Positions 32,122 to 45,119 of a stretch of DNA of 64,000 bases are shown here, in pieces. The stretch's first letter is position 1. Every line of letters begins with the position of its first letter. A program made the translations under genes and the position numbers. The notes under the pieces were generated by a model. That model was not told the DNA's origin, did not search any database, and was given only the letters and a program-made list of their open reading frames with translations. Where the stretch lies: positions 930,001 through 994,000 of the forward strand of contig JAPEIS010000008.1 in the NCBI GenBank assembly GCA_029531795.1, read 5' to 3'. This stretch comes from Sclerotinia nivalis. Lineage: Eukaryota; Ascomycota; Leotiomycetes; Helotiales; Sclerotiniaceae.

Positions 32122-32505
32122 TCAGAAAACCCATGGGATTGTGCCTTGACCAAGGCATTCCTCAATTGAAAACACTGGCAACACTGGCGCAGCAGCACAG
32201 CATTGAAAATATACCCATTCTGGACCCCTCAATTGATGGGAAAAGTTGTAAGCACCTTTAAATGCCCATGAAATGCCTCTAATATAAGAAGTTCGCAGTG
32301 GCTTAGATCTTGGTACGCGAAACCTTATGGGCGTGGAAGTTTCTTTCGTGAAATAGGGCAAGGGTGATACGTTGGGATGGATTTCAATGTTCCATCCGAA
32401 TTGTCGCATTTGAGAGGTAGAAATCTGGGGATCGTCTATATTCGCATTGTGACTGAGTTGTGATGCCCCTTCATTGCGATAATTTAAAGGTTCTCTATCT
32501 GCCAA
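32122..32505 (-). CDS. Hypothetical protein, 127 aa
   Basis: An uninterrupted ORF from ATG at 32505 with mixed composition (MADREPLNYRNEGASQLS at the start, IPWVF at the end). No signal peptide, membrane segment or recognised domain. It is the only ORF in this region that does not look like a repeat artefact, but it may be chance or part of a decayed gene. No neighbour supports it. Confidence 0.3.
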   Translation of the reverse strand: MADREPLNYRNEGASQLSHNANIDDPQISTSQMRQFGWNIEIHPNVSPLPYFTKETSTPIRFRVPRSKPLRTSYIRGISWAFKGAYNFSHQLRGPEWVYFQCCAAAPVLPVFSIEECLGQGTIPWVF

Positions 32506-34376
32506 AAGGAGTTGCTTGCTGTGGGTTAAATGCTTCCGTCTAGTCTAATAGGGGCACCAAAACAGAAGCAATCGTTTGGACATACGTATCCTGTGTGTTA
32601 GGAATTGATTCCTAAGAAATGATATACTCTATTATAGAATCCTCCCACAATCCTGCGCGTCAATAAATTCGATATTATATTTGAATCAATACTCAGATAC
32701 TGCTGTACCCCCTTCATCCTTCACTATTGTCATTTCCTTTCTTTCGAGGAAGCCTTATGTAAAAGAACTTATGAAGTCCAGTATAGCCAATAAAAGGACG
32801 AAGACGGTATATTCGGAAAGCCGGTCTTGGTTACTCAAGGACAAGGGGTTAAATTTTGATGTGCAGAACTTGATGAACAAACATGGGATTTGTCCAATCA
32901 TTGATAATATCCCTTCCGGATCTTTCGATCACACAGCATAAATGTTATGCAGGTAATTATAATGATGGAAGGCTGGGCTGTTTGTGATGAAACTTCAGCT
33001 CTATTATCATTTGAAGCATTGAGACTTTTCAAACAATGCCGTTATCAGATATGCTATACTGGACGTATGTGAATGGCTATAGGAAGTCAGATAAACTTTA
33101 TAAAAACTAAAGATAGATTATACGAACCTCGGATGACCCTGTGTTCCTTCATATATAGTAGATATCTAGTAGCCTTTTCCTTCGTTCAGAGCTTCACGGG
33201 TAATCTCGCTGCTCAAGCACTCTGCAATCCACCAAAATGTACGGAAACACCCTGTTGACATAATTTAATATCTTCTCCCGCCGCATTCGTAAGTGCCATG
33301 GCAACCTTGAAAATCCTATATGCAGGTGATAATTGGTTGCCCTCGGATTCGGATAGCTCGCATAGGTACCTAGGAGGTGAAAGTACCGATGTGCGATCTA
33401 ACAATAATTCCTCACCTGTTTCTGATTCTCCATCTGTTGGGGCTGTCTAAGCGCGTACCAAAGGTCAGACTTTTGGCTGTACAAGCCTACAAGGCTCACT
33501 TCAAACAAGGTCTTTTTTCTCTTATGACCGTTTTCGTTTTCTTGTTCCGAATTTGAACTTCAAAGGCGATTCCTAACAATGTCCATATAGATAATCAAAT
33601 AGTATGTCAACAATAGAAATCAAAACAAAAACAAAACAAATAAATCAATGTTTAACTGTATTATCTATCTATCTCGTCTCTAATAGACTAATAAAGACAA
33701 GTAGAATCTTTGCTCACTTACGATAGAAAGTTAATTTGCCTGTACTTCTAATAGTCTTCTATGATGGGTATATTTGCCAAGACTCAACTAATAATTCATT
33801 ATGGATTTTCAACTTCTTTTTGCCAAGAACCCAGTCTCTTTTTTCTCTTTCTTTTTTCTTAGCTGACATAACCTGGATTGGAATTAAGACCTTTCAAACC
33901 TAAACGGGTGCCGACGCATTCTAAGAAAAAAGGACCTGGGTTAAAAAAAAAAGACCTTTCTTTACTTATCCTCCTAAATCCGAATCTTTCGCTGCTTCCA
34001 TCATATCCGATTCTTCCCTTATCAACCAAATCAATAACCTACCTACAATCCCTCTTACCCTCTTACTCTCTCGTCCTCTTGTAACTTTTTTTGGTTTTAC
34101 TACACTACAATTCTATGATTCGATAAATCAAAGCAAAATAACATCTTCTCTGTAAAAAAAAACATTATCGATCATTCATGAGATAATCCATAGATTCCGA
34201 CAGTTATAAAACAGCATCCTTCCTTGAACTCCGCCATCTTTCTTTTTGCGCGTATCCGACAATTCCGTAGAAAACGCCTCACCGTGTGAACAAAAAGTCG
34301 AACGGTCCAACATCAACATCAACGTCAACCTCTACCTCAACTTTATTATACTTTCAATACTTTCTTCATAATCGCG

Positions 34377-35820
34377 ATGCCGGAAACTTATTATTCTTCG
34401 ACAACTTCTCCAACGTTCACAAAAGCCAAGATGCCATTCTCATGGCCGTCGATACCAAATCCTATTCCTCGCAGAGTTAGACGGAGACTGAGGTCCAAGT
34501 TCCGTTCGAATACATCTCCGGCTTCATCGATTGCTTCAATTGAGACGTCTTTCAACCCAAAACATACATTACGAGCTTTAAGGTCACATAGATGGTCGGT
34601 TTATGATGGACAATATTTGATATTGATCATTATTGCAATATTCTCTCTTTCAATCAGTCAGGCTCCTGGGCCACTCATGAAGACTGGAGCTGCAACTCTT
34701 TTGATGCTTGCACTTCTTATGCCAGTAACAAGACAATTCTTTCTACCGGTTCTCCCAATCTTCACCTGGCTGGTTTTCTTTTTCAATGCTCGGTATGTGT
34801 TTTCCTCTCTTATTTTCCGTTGCGATTTCACTTAGGCGCTTTCTTTATGTTCTCATAAACTCCTCTTTCGACATTACACACTTTCTAGATCGCTTTGTCT
34901 CTAACGAATTTCATAGATTTATTCCTGCCGAATATCGACCACATATCTGGGTTAAAGTTCTACCTGCCCTCGAAAACATATTTTACGGAGCAAATATTAG
35001 CAACATTCTCTCGGCACACCAACACGTAGTTCTCGATGTCCTCGCATGGTTACCTTACGGTATTTTACACTTTGGAGGTCCCTTTGTCTGGGCTGCCTTG
35101 ATGTTCCTCTTTGGTCCTCCTGGTACTGTACCAGTTTTTGCACGAACATTCGGCTATCTCAACATTATCGGAGTTGCGATTCAATTAATATTCCCATGTT
35201 CGCCTCCATGGTATGAGAATTTGTATGGTCTTGCGCCTGCAAACTATTCCATGGAAGGATCACCTGCAGGACTTGCACGAATTGATTTGCTATTTGGCTT
35301 CGATATGTACACAACAAACTTCACCGCATCACCGCTAGTGTTTGGCGCTTTCCCATCATTGCATTCTGGTAATGCAGTTTTAGAGGCACTTTTCATGAGC
35401 CATTGCTTCCCAAAACTACGACCATTTGTTATTGGATACGCCATGTGGATGTGGTGGGCAACAATGTATCTATCCCACCATTACGCCGTCGATCTCGTAG
35501 CTGGTGGTTTCCTTGCTGCCATTGCCTTTTACATCTCCAAGACGAACTTCTTACCAAGAATTCAACCAGACAAGATGTTCCGTTGGGACTACGATTATGT
35601 TGAGAGAGGCGATGCGTCAACCGGCATTTATGAATATGGACTTGCAGTACTAGACCAAGATTTCCGTCATGACAGCAGCGATGAATGGACCATGGGATCA
35701 TCTTCTTCATTCTCTTCTGGATCGAGAAGCCCTACTGACGAGAACGGATCAGCATGGGAAGGTGATACTTTGGCATCGCAAGCTTCAGATAGTGAGCTCA
35801 GCGAGGTCGTTGTTAGATGA
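34377..35820 (+). CDS. AUR1: Inositol phosphorylceramide synthase catalytic subunit (Aur1)
   Basis: Model: join(34377..34792,34917..35820), 439 aa. The enzyme transfers phosphoinositol from phosphatidylinositol to ceramide in the Golgi, an essential step of fungal sphingolipid synthesis and the target of aureobasidin A. The sequence has multiple membrane helices and the PAP2-type catalytic motifs FGAFPSLHSGNAV (His near residue 286) and LSHHYAVDLVAGG (near residue 324). It also has the conserved FIPAEYRPHIWVKVLP and GANISNIL. The intron lies between FNA and RF and is needed for FNARFIPAEYR. The tail after the last helix is acidic/Ser-rich and variable, as usual. The start could instead be the Met 18 codons in. 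Confidence 0.95.
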
Positions 35821-37503
35821 TCTTTTTTACGTCTGCAATAGTATTGCACTCGACAGGAGTAATTTCTTCCAACTTTCAAGTTGGCAGGTATTCTCATCAT
35901 GATTTTACGGCATTATCATGTTACGGCGTTAGCATATGAGCGACTTCTACCTTAATTCGACCCCCAATCCCGACTTTACCTGGATTACTGGACGGTTCGA
36001 ATATTTGTAAATATACCTCTTAACTACATTCGGGACCATTCAATTCGAAGATTTGGATACAGGAGTTCCTTACAGTATATACTAATGATAATACTGCCGG
36101 AATCGATAAACCATGGCGATCTGCTGCGTCATTTCGACATTGGCAAGCGATTCTTGGCTACCATTTCGATTCCAACTTCACTTCTTATTGTCCATAGTAC
36201 ATGGATACGGGCATTTTTTTATTTATTCGCCCACTTTGTGTGAATAAAACGTCCAACTATCGCTAGAGTTACCGCCGCTTTTACCTCTTCTCTTGGGGAT
36301 ATTACAGAGAAAAGTTTGTGCTGGGCTCGCTGTGTATATTCTCTACTTTTTATGAGAATTCTTTATAAAGTCTCTCGCTGAATATAGATTCTTCGATTAT
36401 TCTTCTTTACTTTTTTTGTTGATTGTGGTGATGAGGTGGATGAGGAGGGATTTTAATGTCATGGATGGATGTAATGAGTATAGGAGTCAGTAATTAGATG
36501 GGATTCCGGAATGGTATACCAAAACTTGTTTTGGTTCGGGGATACAACTGTCACTATAGACTTGATTCGGATCGAACCGGATTGAATTGAGGATGGTATG
36601 GATGAGATGAGATGAGATTATCACACACTTTTGGATTTGTAATGACCTTGGGATGTGATTCATTGAGAGGAACTGGAAAAGATGGAGGGGGGACTAGGTT
36701 CTCGTTTCCTTGAAGGGAGGAGAGGGTTTGTTGGGTGGGTGTGTAGTTGAAAGTAATGAAAAAAAAGAACAAGAACAAGAGAAAGAATAAGAAGAAGAAG
36801 AAGATGGATGATACGATAATTGAATGAAATGAAATGAAACGAGTGTACCTCAAATTGAACTTTTGGTTTTGTTTTTTTTTAATGCTAGTGATGAATTGGA
36901 GAGTTTCGGCCATCACTCAACGTACACCTGATCATTTCGTGACAAAATCCCCGCGAAAATCAGGTTTTTCTATATAAATAAATAAAATCAAATACCTTTT
37001 ATAATATTATTCATCGCAATATTCTAAAATTTCCTATATTGATAAATCAATTTAATTTTTATTTATTTTTATTAGAAAAATTCAAAAATTCAAAATCCAG
37101 AATCTCTAAATTTTTTAAATTTATATTCAATAAAAGATATATTGGTATTATAGGCGAATCTGCTACAATCCAAATGATTCCTTAATCAATCCGGAGGGAC
37201 AGACTTATCTAATGTGACATACTAGATGCTAGAAAACAATGTTTTAGAGTCTTAGTCTATATAGCGTTGAATATTATAATAGGCCTGTTGCTCAAACTGC
37301 GTGATATATGCTTAGGTATTCTCGTTACATTCCTTCGATATTACTACGAGGTACTCACTGTTTCTGCGTTCTATACTCAATATTGAAAGAGCTAGTCCCT
37401 TATCCAATAATGTATATAATTAGTCTCTTCGAGATTTGGCTCCTATATTAATGGAAGCGCTAATGCAACTCTCAGTCTGTATATCTTAATAGCTAACTAT
37501 TTT
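35821..37503. other. Intergenic region after AUR1, partly AT-rich
   Basis: No gene supported. A Phe/Leu-rich minus-strand ORF (36554-36916) is an effect of an AAGAAGAAG run. 36960-37160 is strongly AT-rich and resembles RIP-decayed DNA, with no readable motif. The right half should hold the 3' end of the kinase pseudogene transcript. Confidence 0.5.
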
Positions 37504-38983
37504 TCAGAAACAGCTTTGACTGCGCTTGTAATCAGGGAATGCCCATTTAACCATCCACTCCGAAGTAAGCACCTCATCAACAGTCGGTCGCTCCCCAGGC
37601 TGGAATGACAGCATTCGACGCATCAAATCTAGAAATGCGGCTTTCTCATTCACATCAATTGCACCTCCTAATTTATGTCTCCAATTTTGAATACCAATGT
37701 CAAACGAATCCTCAAGAGAAGGCCATCTGTTCTCTTGATGTGACTTTGTTGGGTATCCATGCTCGTCAAAGAACAAAGGTCGTCCTTCCCAACATTGCCA
37801 CCATTCCGAGGGCATAGGCCCCAGTACATCAACATGCTGAGACACGATTTCATCCTCATGTATAAAATCCGTACTAAAAATTGCCTTCATTCCCATAATC
37901 TCCCAGATGGCCGTAGCTAGACTCCAGATATCGGAGGGATATGAAAGCGGGGCCTGTGGTTCGAATTTGGTTTCCGGAGCTCGAAATGCAGCTGCTGTAT
38001 GACTTTCTCGACCAAGACGATCCTCTGATGCTGGAAAGAAAGCCTCCCCAAAGTCGCTTAAAAGCAGTTGTGCATCAAGTAGTGAGAATTTTTCTGCATA
38101 TTTCCCTAGAATTAGTGGCACCACAGCCTTAGCTGGGATATTAGGGGGTAGTGGTTCTCCATCACACCGTGTGACTGGGACTGTCTCAGGGTTACCATGT
38201 TTTTGATAGAATTGCTCGATAGAAAGGTTGTCAAAACTTGACGGGAGCTTGATAAAAATATTGTTTAAGTGAATATCTACACAAAAGACATCCATTTCAT
38301 CAGCACATTGGCTCTAATGCGAAAAGATATTATATTACAAACCTCCATGAACAAAACCTTGTGAATGGATATAAGCAACTGCTTTCACAAATCCATACGA
38401 TAGTGCTCGAGCAACATCAAGAGGGAAAGGTCGGCTAAAGGAGATCTCTCTAGGTTGCATTGCGCAGGAGTGACTGTATAACAGGTGTGCTTTCCATTAG
38501 GGCCTTGGGTTTCAAACTCATCGAGTAGCACAGATACCAGCTCACGCCCAGGTTGTGTAGGAAAAGATAGGGGAGTGGAGTAGAAAGAGTCTTGAGGACT
38601 TTTGCCTCGCGTGAAAGTGAATCTGCGATATTTATTTTGACAGCAATATATCGCTTGAGATAAGTATCTTGGGCAAGCCAAACGGTGGAGTAGCTACCAA
38701 ACCCAAGTTTATCAACAGTGTGATATCGGCCGTGTAGTATATCTCCAATCATGATAGGATGGTAACCCCCAGGTGCATATCCTTCTAGGGCTTCTGCACC
38801 TTTGATTCAGTTGTACTTGATGTAATGGTTCTTAGCTATTGTAGAGGTCCGCCGTGTAAAGCAGCATGCTTTATGCTTTTGGAGGCACCGAAGGGATGGT
38901 ATAATGGAATCTAGAGATCGCGGTGAAATCAGCGTTGGATAGAAGGGCATAATTTTTGTGAAATTTTTCAAGCTGCGTGCCAT
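37504..38983 (-). pseudogene. SRPK-like serine/threonine kinase with one nonsense and two frameshift lesions
   Basis: From ATG at 38983 the frame reads MARSLKNFTKIMPF and runs to a TGA at 38807-38809. It then continues in the same frame with EALEGYAPGGYHP, the usual SRPK lead-in, and KLGFGSYSTVWLAQD (glycine loop) and YIAVKI (VAIK Lys). The frame shifts near 38570 (into GRELVSVLLDEFETQGPNG) and again near 38450 (into FPLDVARALSYGFVKAVAYI). After an intron at 38342-38277 it gives GDIHLNNI (catalytic loop), LLSDFGEAF and SDIWSLATAIWEIMG to the stop at 37504. The catalytic residues are present but the gene cannot be translated as one protein. Sequencing error could explain individual lesions. 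Confidence 0.8.
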
Positions 38984-40103
38984 GGTATGTATGTTGGGGT
39001 GAATGTTTAAAATGATGCCATGAAGTTATCTCATATTCAGACCCTTGTAGTGTTATAACCGATTTACGATTTTTGTGATAAATATATTATTTTCTAAGAT
39101 AATTATTAGTATTTTGGTATTGGAATAGTTCACATTTTTACTGAAGTGGGGTAATCTATTAAACTCTACGAGGGTCTGGGAATATTTGGTTGCATTTTTG
39201 ATGAGAAATCTAAAATGTTTGATGAAAGTCCTCGGCGGGGTATAAAAGAGGTATATACGAAATTAGAATCACTATAATTCCTTCAAATCTTAATAGAATT
39301 TATTGAAAATCTGTAGTATTGTAGTAAACTATAAGGGGAGGAAAGGAAGGAAGCTTCCTTTCCTAAAAAAAAATTGCATCGAAAAACGGAAAATATGTAA
39401 TTTGATCACAAACTCCCCTCCAAAACCCCCTGAAAGCGTCAATACACGTAAACGTCCAACAACCAAACTCCTGTCTGCTCATAAGTCACTCTCCGAAGAC
39501 ACTACAGTGGAACAGTATGTGGTTCTCAACACCAGCGACCTCGTTTGATGGACGTTTCGCGATGAATCATCAAATTCAACCGTAGGATTTATCAAGACCC
39601 TGCATCTATCTCTCCTCTTCGCATGTGCACCCTTAGCAGCTTCTTCTTTCCCGATCAAGGCATCTACATTCTTGGATTGTTGGAGTCGGAATTCCTTTTC
39701 GCCATTTGCCCTAAACGACAGTGAGTGTTTTAACTTCTATGCCAAATCGCTGGAGGCAAATTATATATCTTCAGGTCGAAATTGTTGGTACCACTTACGA
39801 ATGACTTTCTCTTCTCCAAAGTTTTTGCATATTGCCTTCGTACTTTCTCACAAACTGAAGGCTTATTCACTAATAGGGATCGAACTGAAGGTGTCAATTG
39901 ACGAAACATTGTTTATCTGTAATTCATTGATGTACTTTGCATAAAGAAGCACCTCCGAACACTAATGTGCAAAATTTACCTTGAAGCAATTGAAATATGA
40001 TACATATATGCTTCTTTGTCCGGTGAACCAATTCGTATTTGTACTCGGTGAACCCTTCAAAAATAGCTGAACATTCAAACAATAACCACGCAATAAATTT
40101 GAT
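38984..40103. other. Intergenic region
   Basis: Between the kinase pseudogene start and the 3' end of the ribosome-rescue factor gene. The two plus-strand ORFs (39303-39548, 39672-39944) have no domain or splice support, and I see no gene. The pseudogene's former promoter would lie in the left part. Confidence 0.45.
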
Positions 40104-41157
40104 TCAAAAGTCTCCACCACCTTTTCCACCACTCCTTGACTTCTTTTTATCTCCATGTTGCTTTTTCATTCTCAATCTCGCTAGATTGGCTGATGTTTGT
40201 CTACGATGACATATGTTAGCACATTCCAATGAAGCCAAAAAGGTGGCAGCACCTCAAATCCATCCAATGGAGCCGCTATTGTAGAGCCCCACATCTAGAT
40301 CCTAAAGTTCACTTGCCATCACCCGTCCTAGCTCAATGACGGGCCTCAGCCTCCAACTTCCGTTGAATTCGCTTTTTCTCTTCCTTGTCATTTCTCACCT
40401 TTTGAGTGAACTTCCTGATCTCCTTATCACTCATATGGTTTGCTCGGAAGAACTTCTTAAACCCTTCTTAGGGCGATCTCGTTCTAGATGGGAAGGATGA
40501 ACCTCATGAATGGATTTTGCCTAAAAGTGCACGAAATGAAAGAAATGTATGACTTACAAGTGCTTCACTCTCTGTTGTTGCTCAATGGAAGCTTTCCCCG
40601 GAACTGTTGTACTGTATATGCGCTTGATTTCTTCATGTAATCTTTGATGTGTCTCCTCCTGATTATCAGTACGATTACGACTACTATCACACTGAATCTG
40701 AATTGCATCGGTGTTCTTTACATAGTGTGTGCCGCGGCGTAATCCTTTTGATATTATTGATGGTAGAATGGCATCGAGATCTTTCATTGACCAAACTGTA
40801 TTCGCTTTTGAAGCCGTTCTAGATGTAATCAGTACTTGGGAGCTTTTGTCTATGGAGTTCAAGAAGCTCGACGTACTTGTTTGTTTTTTGACCACCAGCA
40901 CCTCCGGCCGCGGTGTAATGTGTTTTGGCTATCTTTCTGGGAATGGTAGAATTATTGAATCCAGAATACCATTTTCTGGCAATCTCAAATTCTGCCTCAT
41001 CTGTAGATTGAACAGAGTAGAATTTGTAACTCTGAAGATCCAAATTTGAGAGTAGAGATCGTGCTCGAAAAGGTGATGTATAAATTGGCTTGGCAACATG
41101 AAAAGATGATTGCAACAGCTTACTTGTGAGCTTCAAAAAAGCACTTGAATAACGCAT
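40104..41157 (-). CDS. Mitochondrial ribosome-rescue factor, GGQ class-I release-factor domain (Rso55/MTRFR-like)
   Basis: Model: complement(join(40104..40200,40558..40818,40877..41157)), 212 aa. A basic, hydroxylated N-terminus (MRYSSAFLKLTSKLLQSSF) looks like a mitochondrial presequence. The release-factor motif AAGGAGGQKTNKTASK is split by an intron after GGQKTN. It continues with ANTVWSMKDLDAILP, HYVKNTDAIQIQCDSSRNRTDN and HEEIKRIYSTTVPGK, and ends in a basic tail (RMKKQHGDKKKSRSGGKGGG). There is no stop-codon recognition domain, so it should hydrolyse peptidyl-tRNA on stalled mitoribosomes (family knowledge). The last intron (40557-40201, 357 bp) is long for this window, and its acceptor was chosen for phase and the family's tail. 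Confidence 0.88.
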
Positions 41158-41989
41158 ATTGAAAGTTCTGGAGTGTAACAAATACTGGGCAGCTGCAACC
41201 AATATATATATATATATATATTGTCACTTCGACAGCCTCCTCAGGACCAAGGTTCAATGTCTCACCTACCTAGAGGTTCACATGAAATTGGCAAAGAAAC
41301 TAAATTCTGCAAGATTGAAGTAGTAAATACAGTGCAAAAGGAAACTTTCCCTTTCTAGCCTCCGCCCAAATGTTGTGTTACCTTCGTTTGGATAAATGTA
41401 TGGTGATGGGGTAAAACAAACAACTCGGGCTAAAGAGTATTACATAAGCACAGAGCACAAGTTACAAGCTTCTTAGATCCGAATATTATCCGAGCTTCAA
41501 GTACTAGTACAGCTAGCGCAAAAATGTCTTTCAAGATTTCTTGGCATAACCAAATTAATTCCAATTCTTCTTCTCAAGTCATAGATGAAAGCATCAAAAA
41601 GTATTGCGACAACCTCTTGGACTCGACACAACGATATCCAGAAAATCATCAACTTAATACCAATAAACACCAAACTATCTTCGGCATCAATAAAACGACA
41701 CTTTTACTTTACTACTCTAAGATAGATAACATTTCTTTAATCGCAGTTTCCCCCCCAAGAGTTTTCAGTTGAGCAAGCAGACGAATCTTGACTAGATCTG
41801 CCAGCTTTTGATTGAGAACTTTTCGCATCGCTTTTGCCTATCAAATTATCTCCAAACTCTTCTAGTTTCCATATCTGCCACTTGCAATCAGTTTGTATCT
41901 TCTCCTAAACTAGGACATTATCGAAAAATCGGACTCATTCAACTTTGATACTTTCTTGTGTGCATTCCACACTCATAACAAAGATATTT
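41158..41989. promoter_or_regulatory. Divergent promoter region between the rescue-factor gene and NAB3
   Basis: The two genes start at 41157 (-) and 41990 (+), so this 0.83 kb should carry both promoters. An (AT)n run at 41200-41221 lies close to the left start. The ORF 41524-41772 could be an upstream ORF of NAB3 but has no other support. Confidence 0.55.
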
Positions 41990-44586
41990 ATGACTTCGGA
42001 ACCGCCTGAGTTCCATACCAAAATTCAGTCTCCGCTCTCTCCACTTCCGGTTCACCTCCCTAATCCATCCGAAATTCCTGTTCTTCGAAATCAAATTGAT
42101 CCGACTTTCAACATGACAACGACCCACGAGCCATCCAAGGTTCCCTTGGTGGTTCCTAAGATCACTGAGTCCATAATGGTTGTTGACAATATTGAATCCC
42201 CGCAATCCGATACTCGATTTTCAGATGCATATGATGAGAAGGATGAGGATACAACAGTAGCAAAAGCTGAGGAGGAAGATGCAAGCGATGATTATGCCAT
42301 GACATTTGACTCTGATGGAGAAGAACATTCAGATAGTCACGATATATCACAGGCAGTTGACCAAGAGTTGAGCAATCTTTCTAACGCAGTGCCAACCAGC
42401 GAATTGCCTACTTCTCTTTCCAACGATCGATCTGCCACATTTGATTCCCAAAATGGTCCAGAAACCCAACCCGCCCTTATTATCCCTTCTCTTACTATCC
42501 CTTCGATTCCTCAATCTACAGCTGCCCAAAGCTCTGATCATTCTCAAAATCCCATTACCAAAACCGAACCCACAAGCTCTGAGGATTCCAAGGGAGAAAT
42601 AGACATCCAGCAACTTTTGGACAATATTACTGCCAATGCCGCAATAAATGCACAAGCTGCCCGCCCAAATTCTTCCTCTTCTAGCAATGCCCCTCCAAAA
42701 GGTAGCTCAAGTCTGCCTACCCATGCAAGCCTTCCCCCTCGTCCACAAATTACACAAATTCCCAAACGTTCCAATTATACTTCTTTCGATGAGCCCAATA
42801 AGTACAATGTTGGAGGTTCAGGTTATTCACACCAACCCAATTCCTATAACCATTCTGGTGTAACATCATCATTAGTTGCAGTCGGTGCTCCTGGTACCGC
42901 TACTGATTCCCGATATGGACTTCCCCCACCCCCATCTGTTTCTTTCAATCATTCCCCTCAAGATGCGAACAGCCCACAACCTTGTTTACAATCCCACCGC
43001 ATGCCATCCGTCCTATCCTCTGATGGACATGATAATGATGACAGACCATGGGGACCAATAGTCCAGAAAAAATATGATGAATTTCTTGATAGAGAACGCA
43101 CATATGTCACCGAAGGGCTTTGGGAACGATTCCCAAAAGGCTCACGATTGTTTATAGGTAAGAGAGTCTTATGCAATGGCACTAATCATCAAATATCTAA
43201 TATTCCTTCAGGTAATCTTCCATCGGAAAAACTTACCAAACGAGATCTGTTCCATGTCTTTCACAAGTATGGCGAACTTGCCCAGATATCAATCAAACAA
43301 GCATTTGGCTTTGTTCAGTTCCATGATGCATCAGCTTGTCATAAAGCTCTCGAGGTAGAACAGGGCAAGGAAGTCAGAGGCCGCAAAATGCGTAAGTCAT
43401 TCCATATTGCTCCCCGGAGCTAGGCTGACATTTTTTCCGTTCAGATCTCGAAGTCTCCAAGGCACAGAAGAACACACGAAAGGATCACACTAACGGTCAA
43501 TCCTGGAGAAGATCCCAATCCCCCGAACATACCAGAGGAAACGCGTCAGGTCGTAATCGAAATGCCCAGTTCGAAACTCGTGGTTCTGGCTACAACCATA
43601 ATGATCGCCATAGATCGCAACAACAACATGGGAATCAGCGTACACATGATGGATATCGACCGGGTAGATCACCATCGCCAAGTCGAGGCTATAGAGGTAG
43701 AGATGAATACAGATCTACCCGTAACAATGACTCGTACGATAGTAGAGATAGACGTCGTTCACGATCTCCATTTTCAGGCGGACAACGTGGCAGCTATCGA
43801 GAACGGAGCCCAAGTCCGAGAAGTTGTGAAGCCAATGAAGATGGTTCACTTCAAATTCCGCGACGTGAACCCTCAATGGTTCCTGATGTTCAAATCATTC
43901 TCATGGCGGAGCTAGACCGAGGATTTGTCTCCTGGGTTGAGGGAGAACTTCGTGGACGAGGTGTGAAAACTGAAGTAATGTTCCTTAGCCCTCGACTCCC
44001 TCTGCAAGCTGTCGTACGGAGACAGATTCTTGAAGGTGTCATCGCCGTTTCGCAACTTGATATGAGATCTCAGAACGCCAGCAAAATACCCCTTCAAGTA
44101 TTTGATCGCTCAGGGGGCATTAATGCTGCTGTTCGATTCGATGAATATCAAGACCTGGAACCTAAAATTGCTGCCGAGCTTGTTGTACGTGCGAAAGCCA
44201 CGGCTCAAAGACCTCAGTACCCACCAAATCCAGCTCCAGTGTACCAAGCACCAACAGCACAACCAAACCCAAACCTTGCAAGTATTATGGGACAGTTGGA
44301 TAATCCTACTTTGCAGAAATTGCTAGGTACATTAAATAATATGCCTCAGCAACAAAATGCACCCGCTGTGGCAGCAAACTCGACAGTTGATATTGTGAGT
44401 TTGTTGGGTGGTCTAGCACCACAACAGCAACAAGTCTATCAGCAACCAATTCCACAAGCCGCAGCGGATCCTTATGGTGGCTATAATAATAATGTTGTAT
44501 ATGGACAACCAGCTGCACAACAAAATGGACAAGATGCACAGCAGGTTCAGGCTATTATGGCTCAATTGGCTAGGTATAGACAGTAA
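41990..44586 (+). CDS. NAB3: Nab3-like nuclear RNA-binding protein
   Basis: Model: join(41990..43157,43212..43391,43445..44586), 829 aa. It has an acidic N-terminal half (DEKDEDTTVAKAEEEDASDD), a single RRM (RLFIGNLPSEKLTKRDLFHV, then IKQAFGFVQF; about residues 385-460) running into LEVSKAQKN, and a 100-residue Arg/Ser/Tyr/Gly region. A conserved C-terminal domain follows (VPDVQIILMAELDRGFVSWV), then a Gln/Pro/Asn-rich tail ending QVQAIMAQLARYRQ. RRM, order and Q-rich C-terminus match yeast Nab3, which binds UCUU-type motifs with Nrd1 and Sen1. The complex terminates noncoding transcripts and hands them to the exosome. Both introns sit in or next to the RRM. The ATG at 41990 is the first in frame. 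Confidence 0.9.
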
Positions 44587-45119
44587 ATAGTGGATTCATG
44601 GTCGTTTTTTTTTCCCTTTTTTATCTGGGAGATTGTCGTTAAATTTGCATACTGAGATGGAGTTTTAATGTGTATCACGCGATGAATTATGTTATGGTCG
44701 GTCTTTATTGCATGTGCATTCATTCAGGGGCGTTATGGCGTGGCATGGCACGGGAGTTATCATGATGTAAGAGTTTGTGCTTTTACTACTTGTATGATGT
44801 GTGGATGCATGCAATTCCATGGAGAGTTGCGATGGGAGGTATCGGGGACAAAAGAGAATAGGAGAAATCGCTTGTTGCGTAGATTGATATCACTGCTCTG
44901 CTCATTATACATAATTAATATCAAATGAAGAGATGTTTCTATTTCTATATCTATGTATTTCTATATACTGAGTGAGGAGAATGATTGCTTTTCTCGTATC
45001 CTACAATTGTTGCACATGTGGAGATGGTTTTGTGAAATGAGTAAGAAATAGAAGTGAAGTGTTTCTAGACATGAAGTTCGTATGCTGTTGTACAAGTCGT
45101 GGTATTGATCATTAAGTAT
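44587..45119. other. Convergent 3' region of NAB3 and the LETM1-like gene
   Basis: No gene; it should hold both 3' UTRs and poly(A) sites. The region after 44586 is T-rich. Confidence 0.5.

Larger units (their letters stand above)
30338..34376. other. Gene-poor 4-kb region
   Basis: No confidently supported gene. It contains a minisatellite at 30541-30625 (AAAGCACGGC/AAAGCACAAGCAGAGC units), a GATGG run near 30913 and a GTATTGAGCGTATT-type repeat near 31950-32010. There is one weak ORF at 32122-32505 (listed separately). From about 33500 to 34370 it is pyrimidine-rich, with the AUR1 promoter and leader at its right end. Confidence 0.5.

Noticed and set aside
36554..36916. 120-codon Phe-rich minus ORF
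   Set aside because: Driven by an AAGAAG run; no homology features beyond composition.
39303..39944. Two plus-strand ORFs of 81 and 90 codons
   Set aside because: No domain, no convincing introns, and isolated in AT-rich intergenic DNA.
41524..41772. 82-codon plus ORF upstream of NAB3
   Set aside because: AT-rich, no domain; at best an upstream ORF in the leader.
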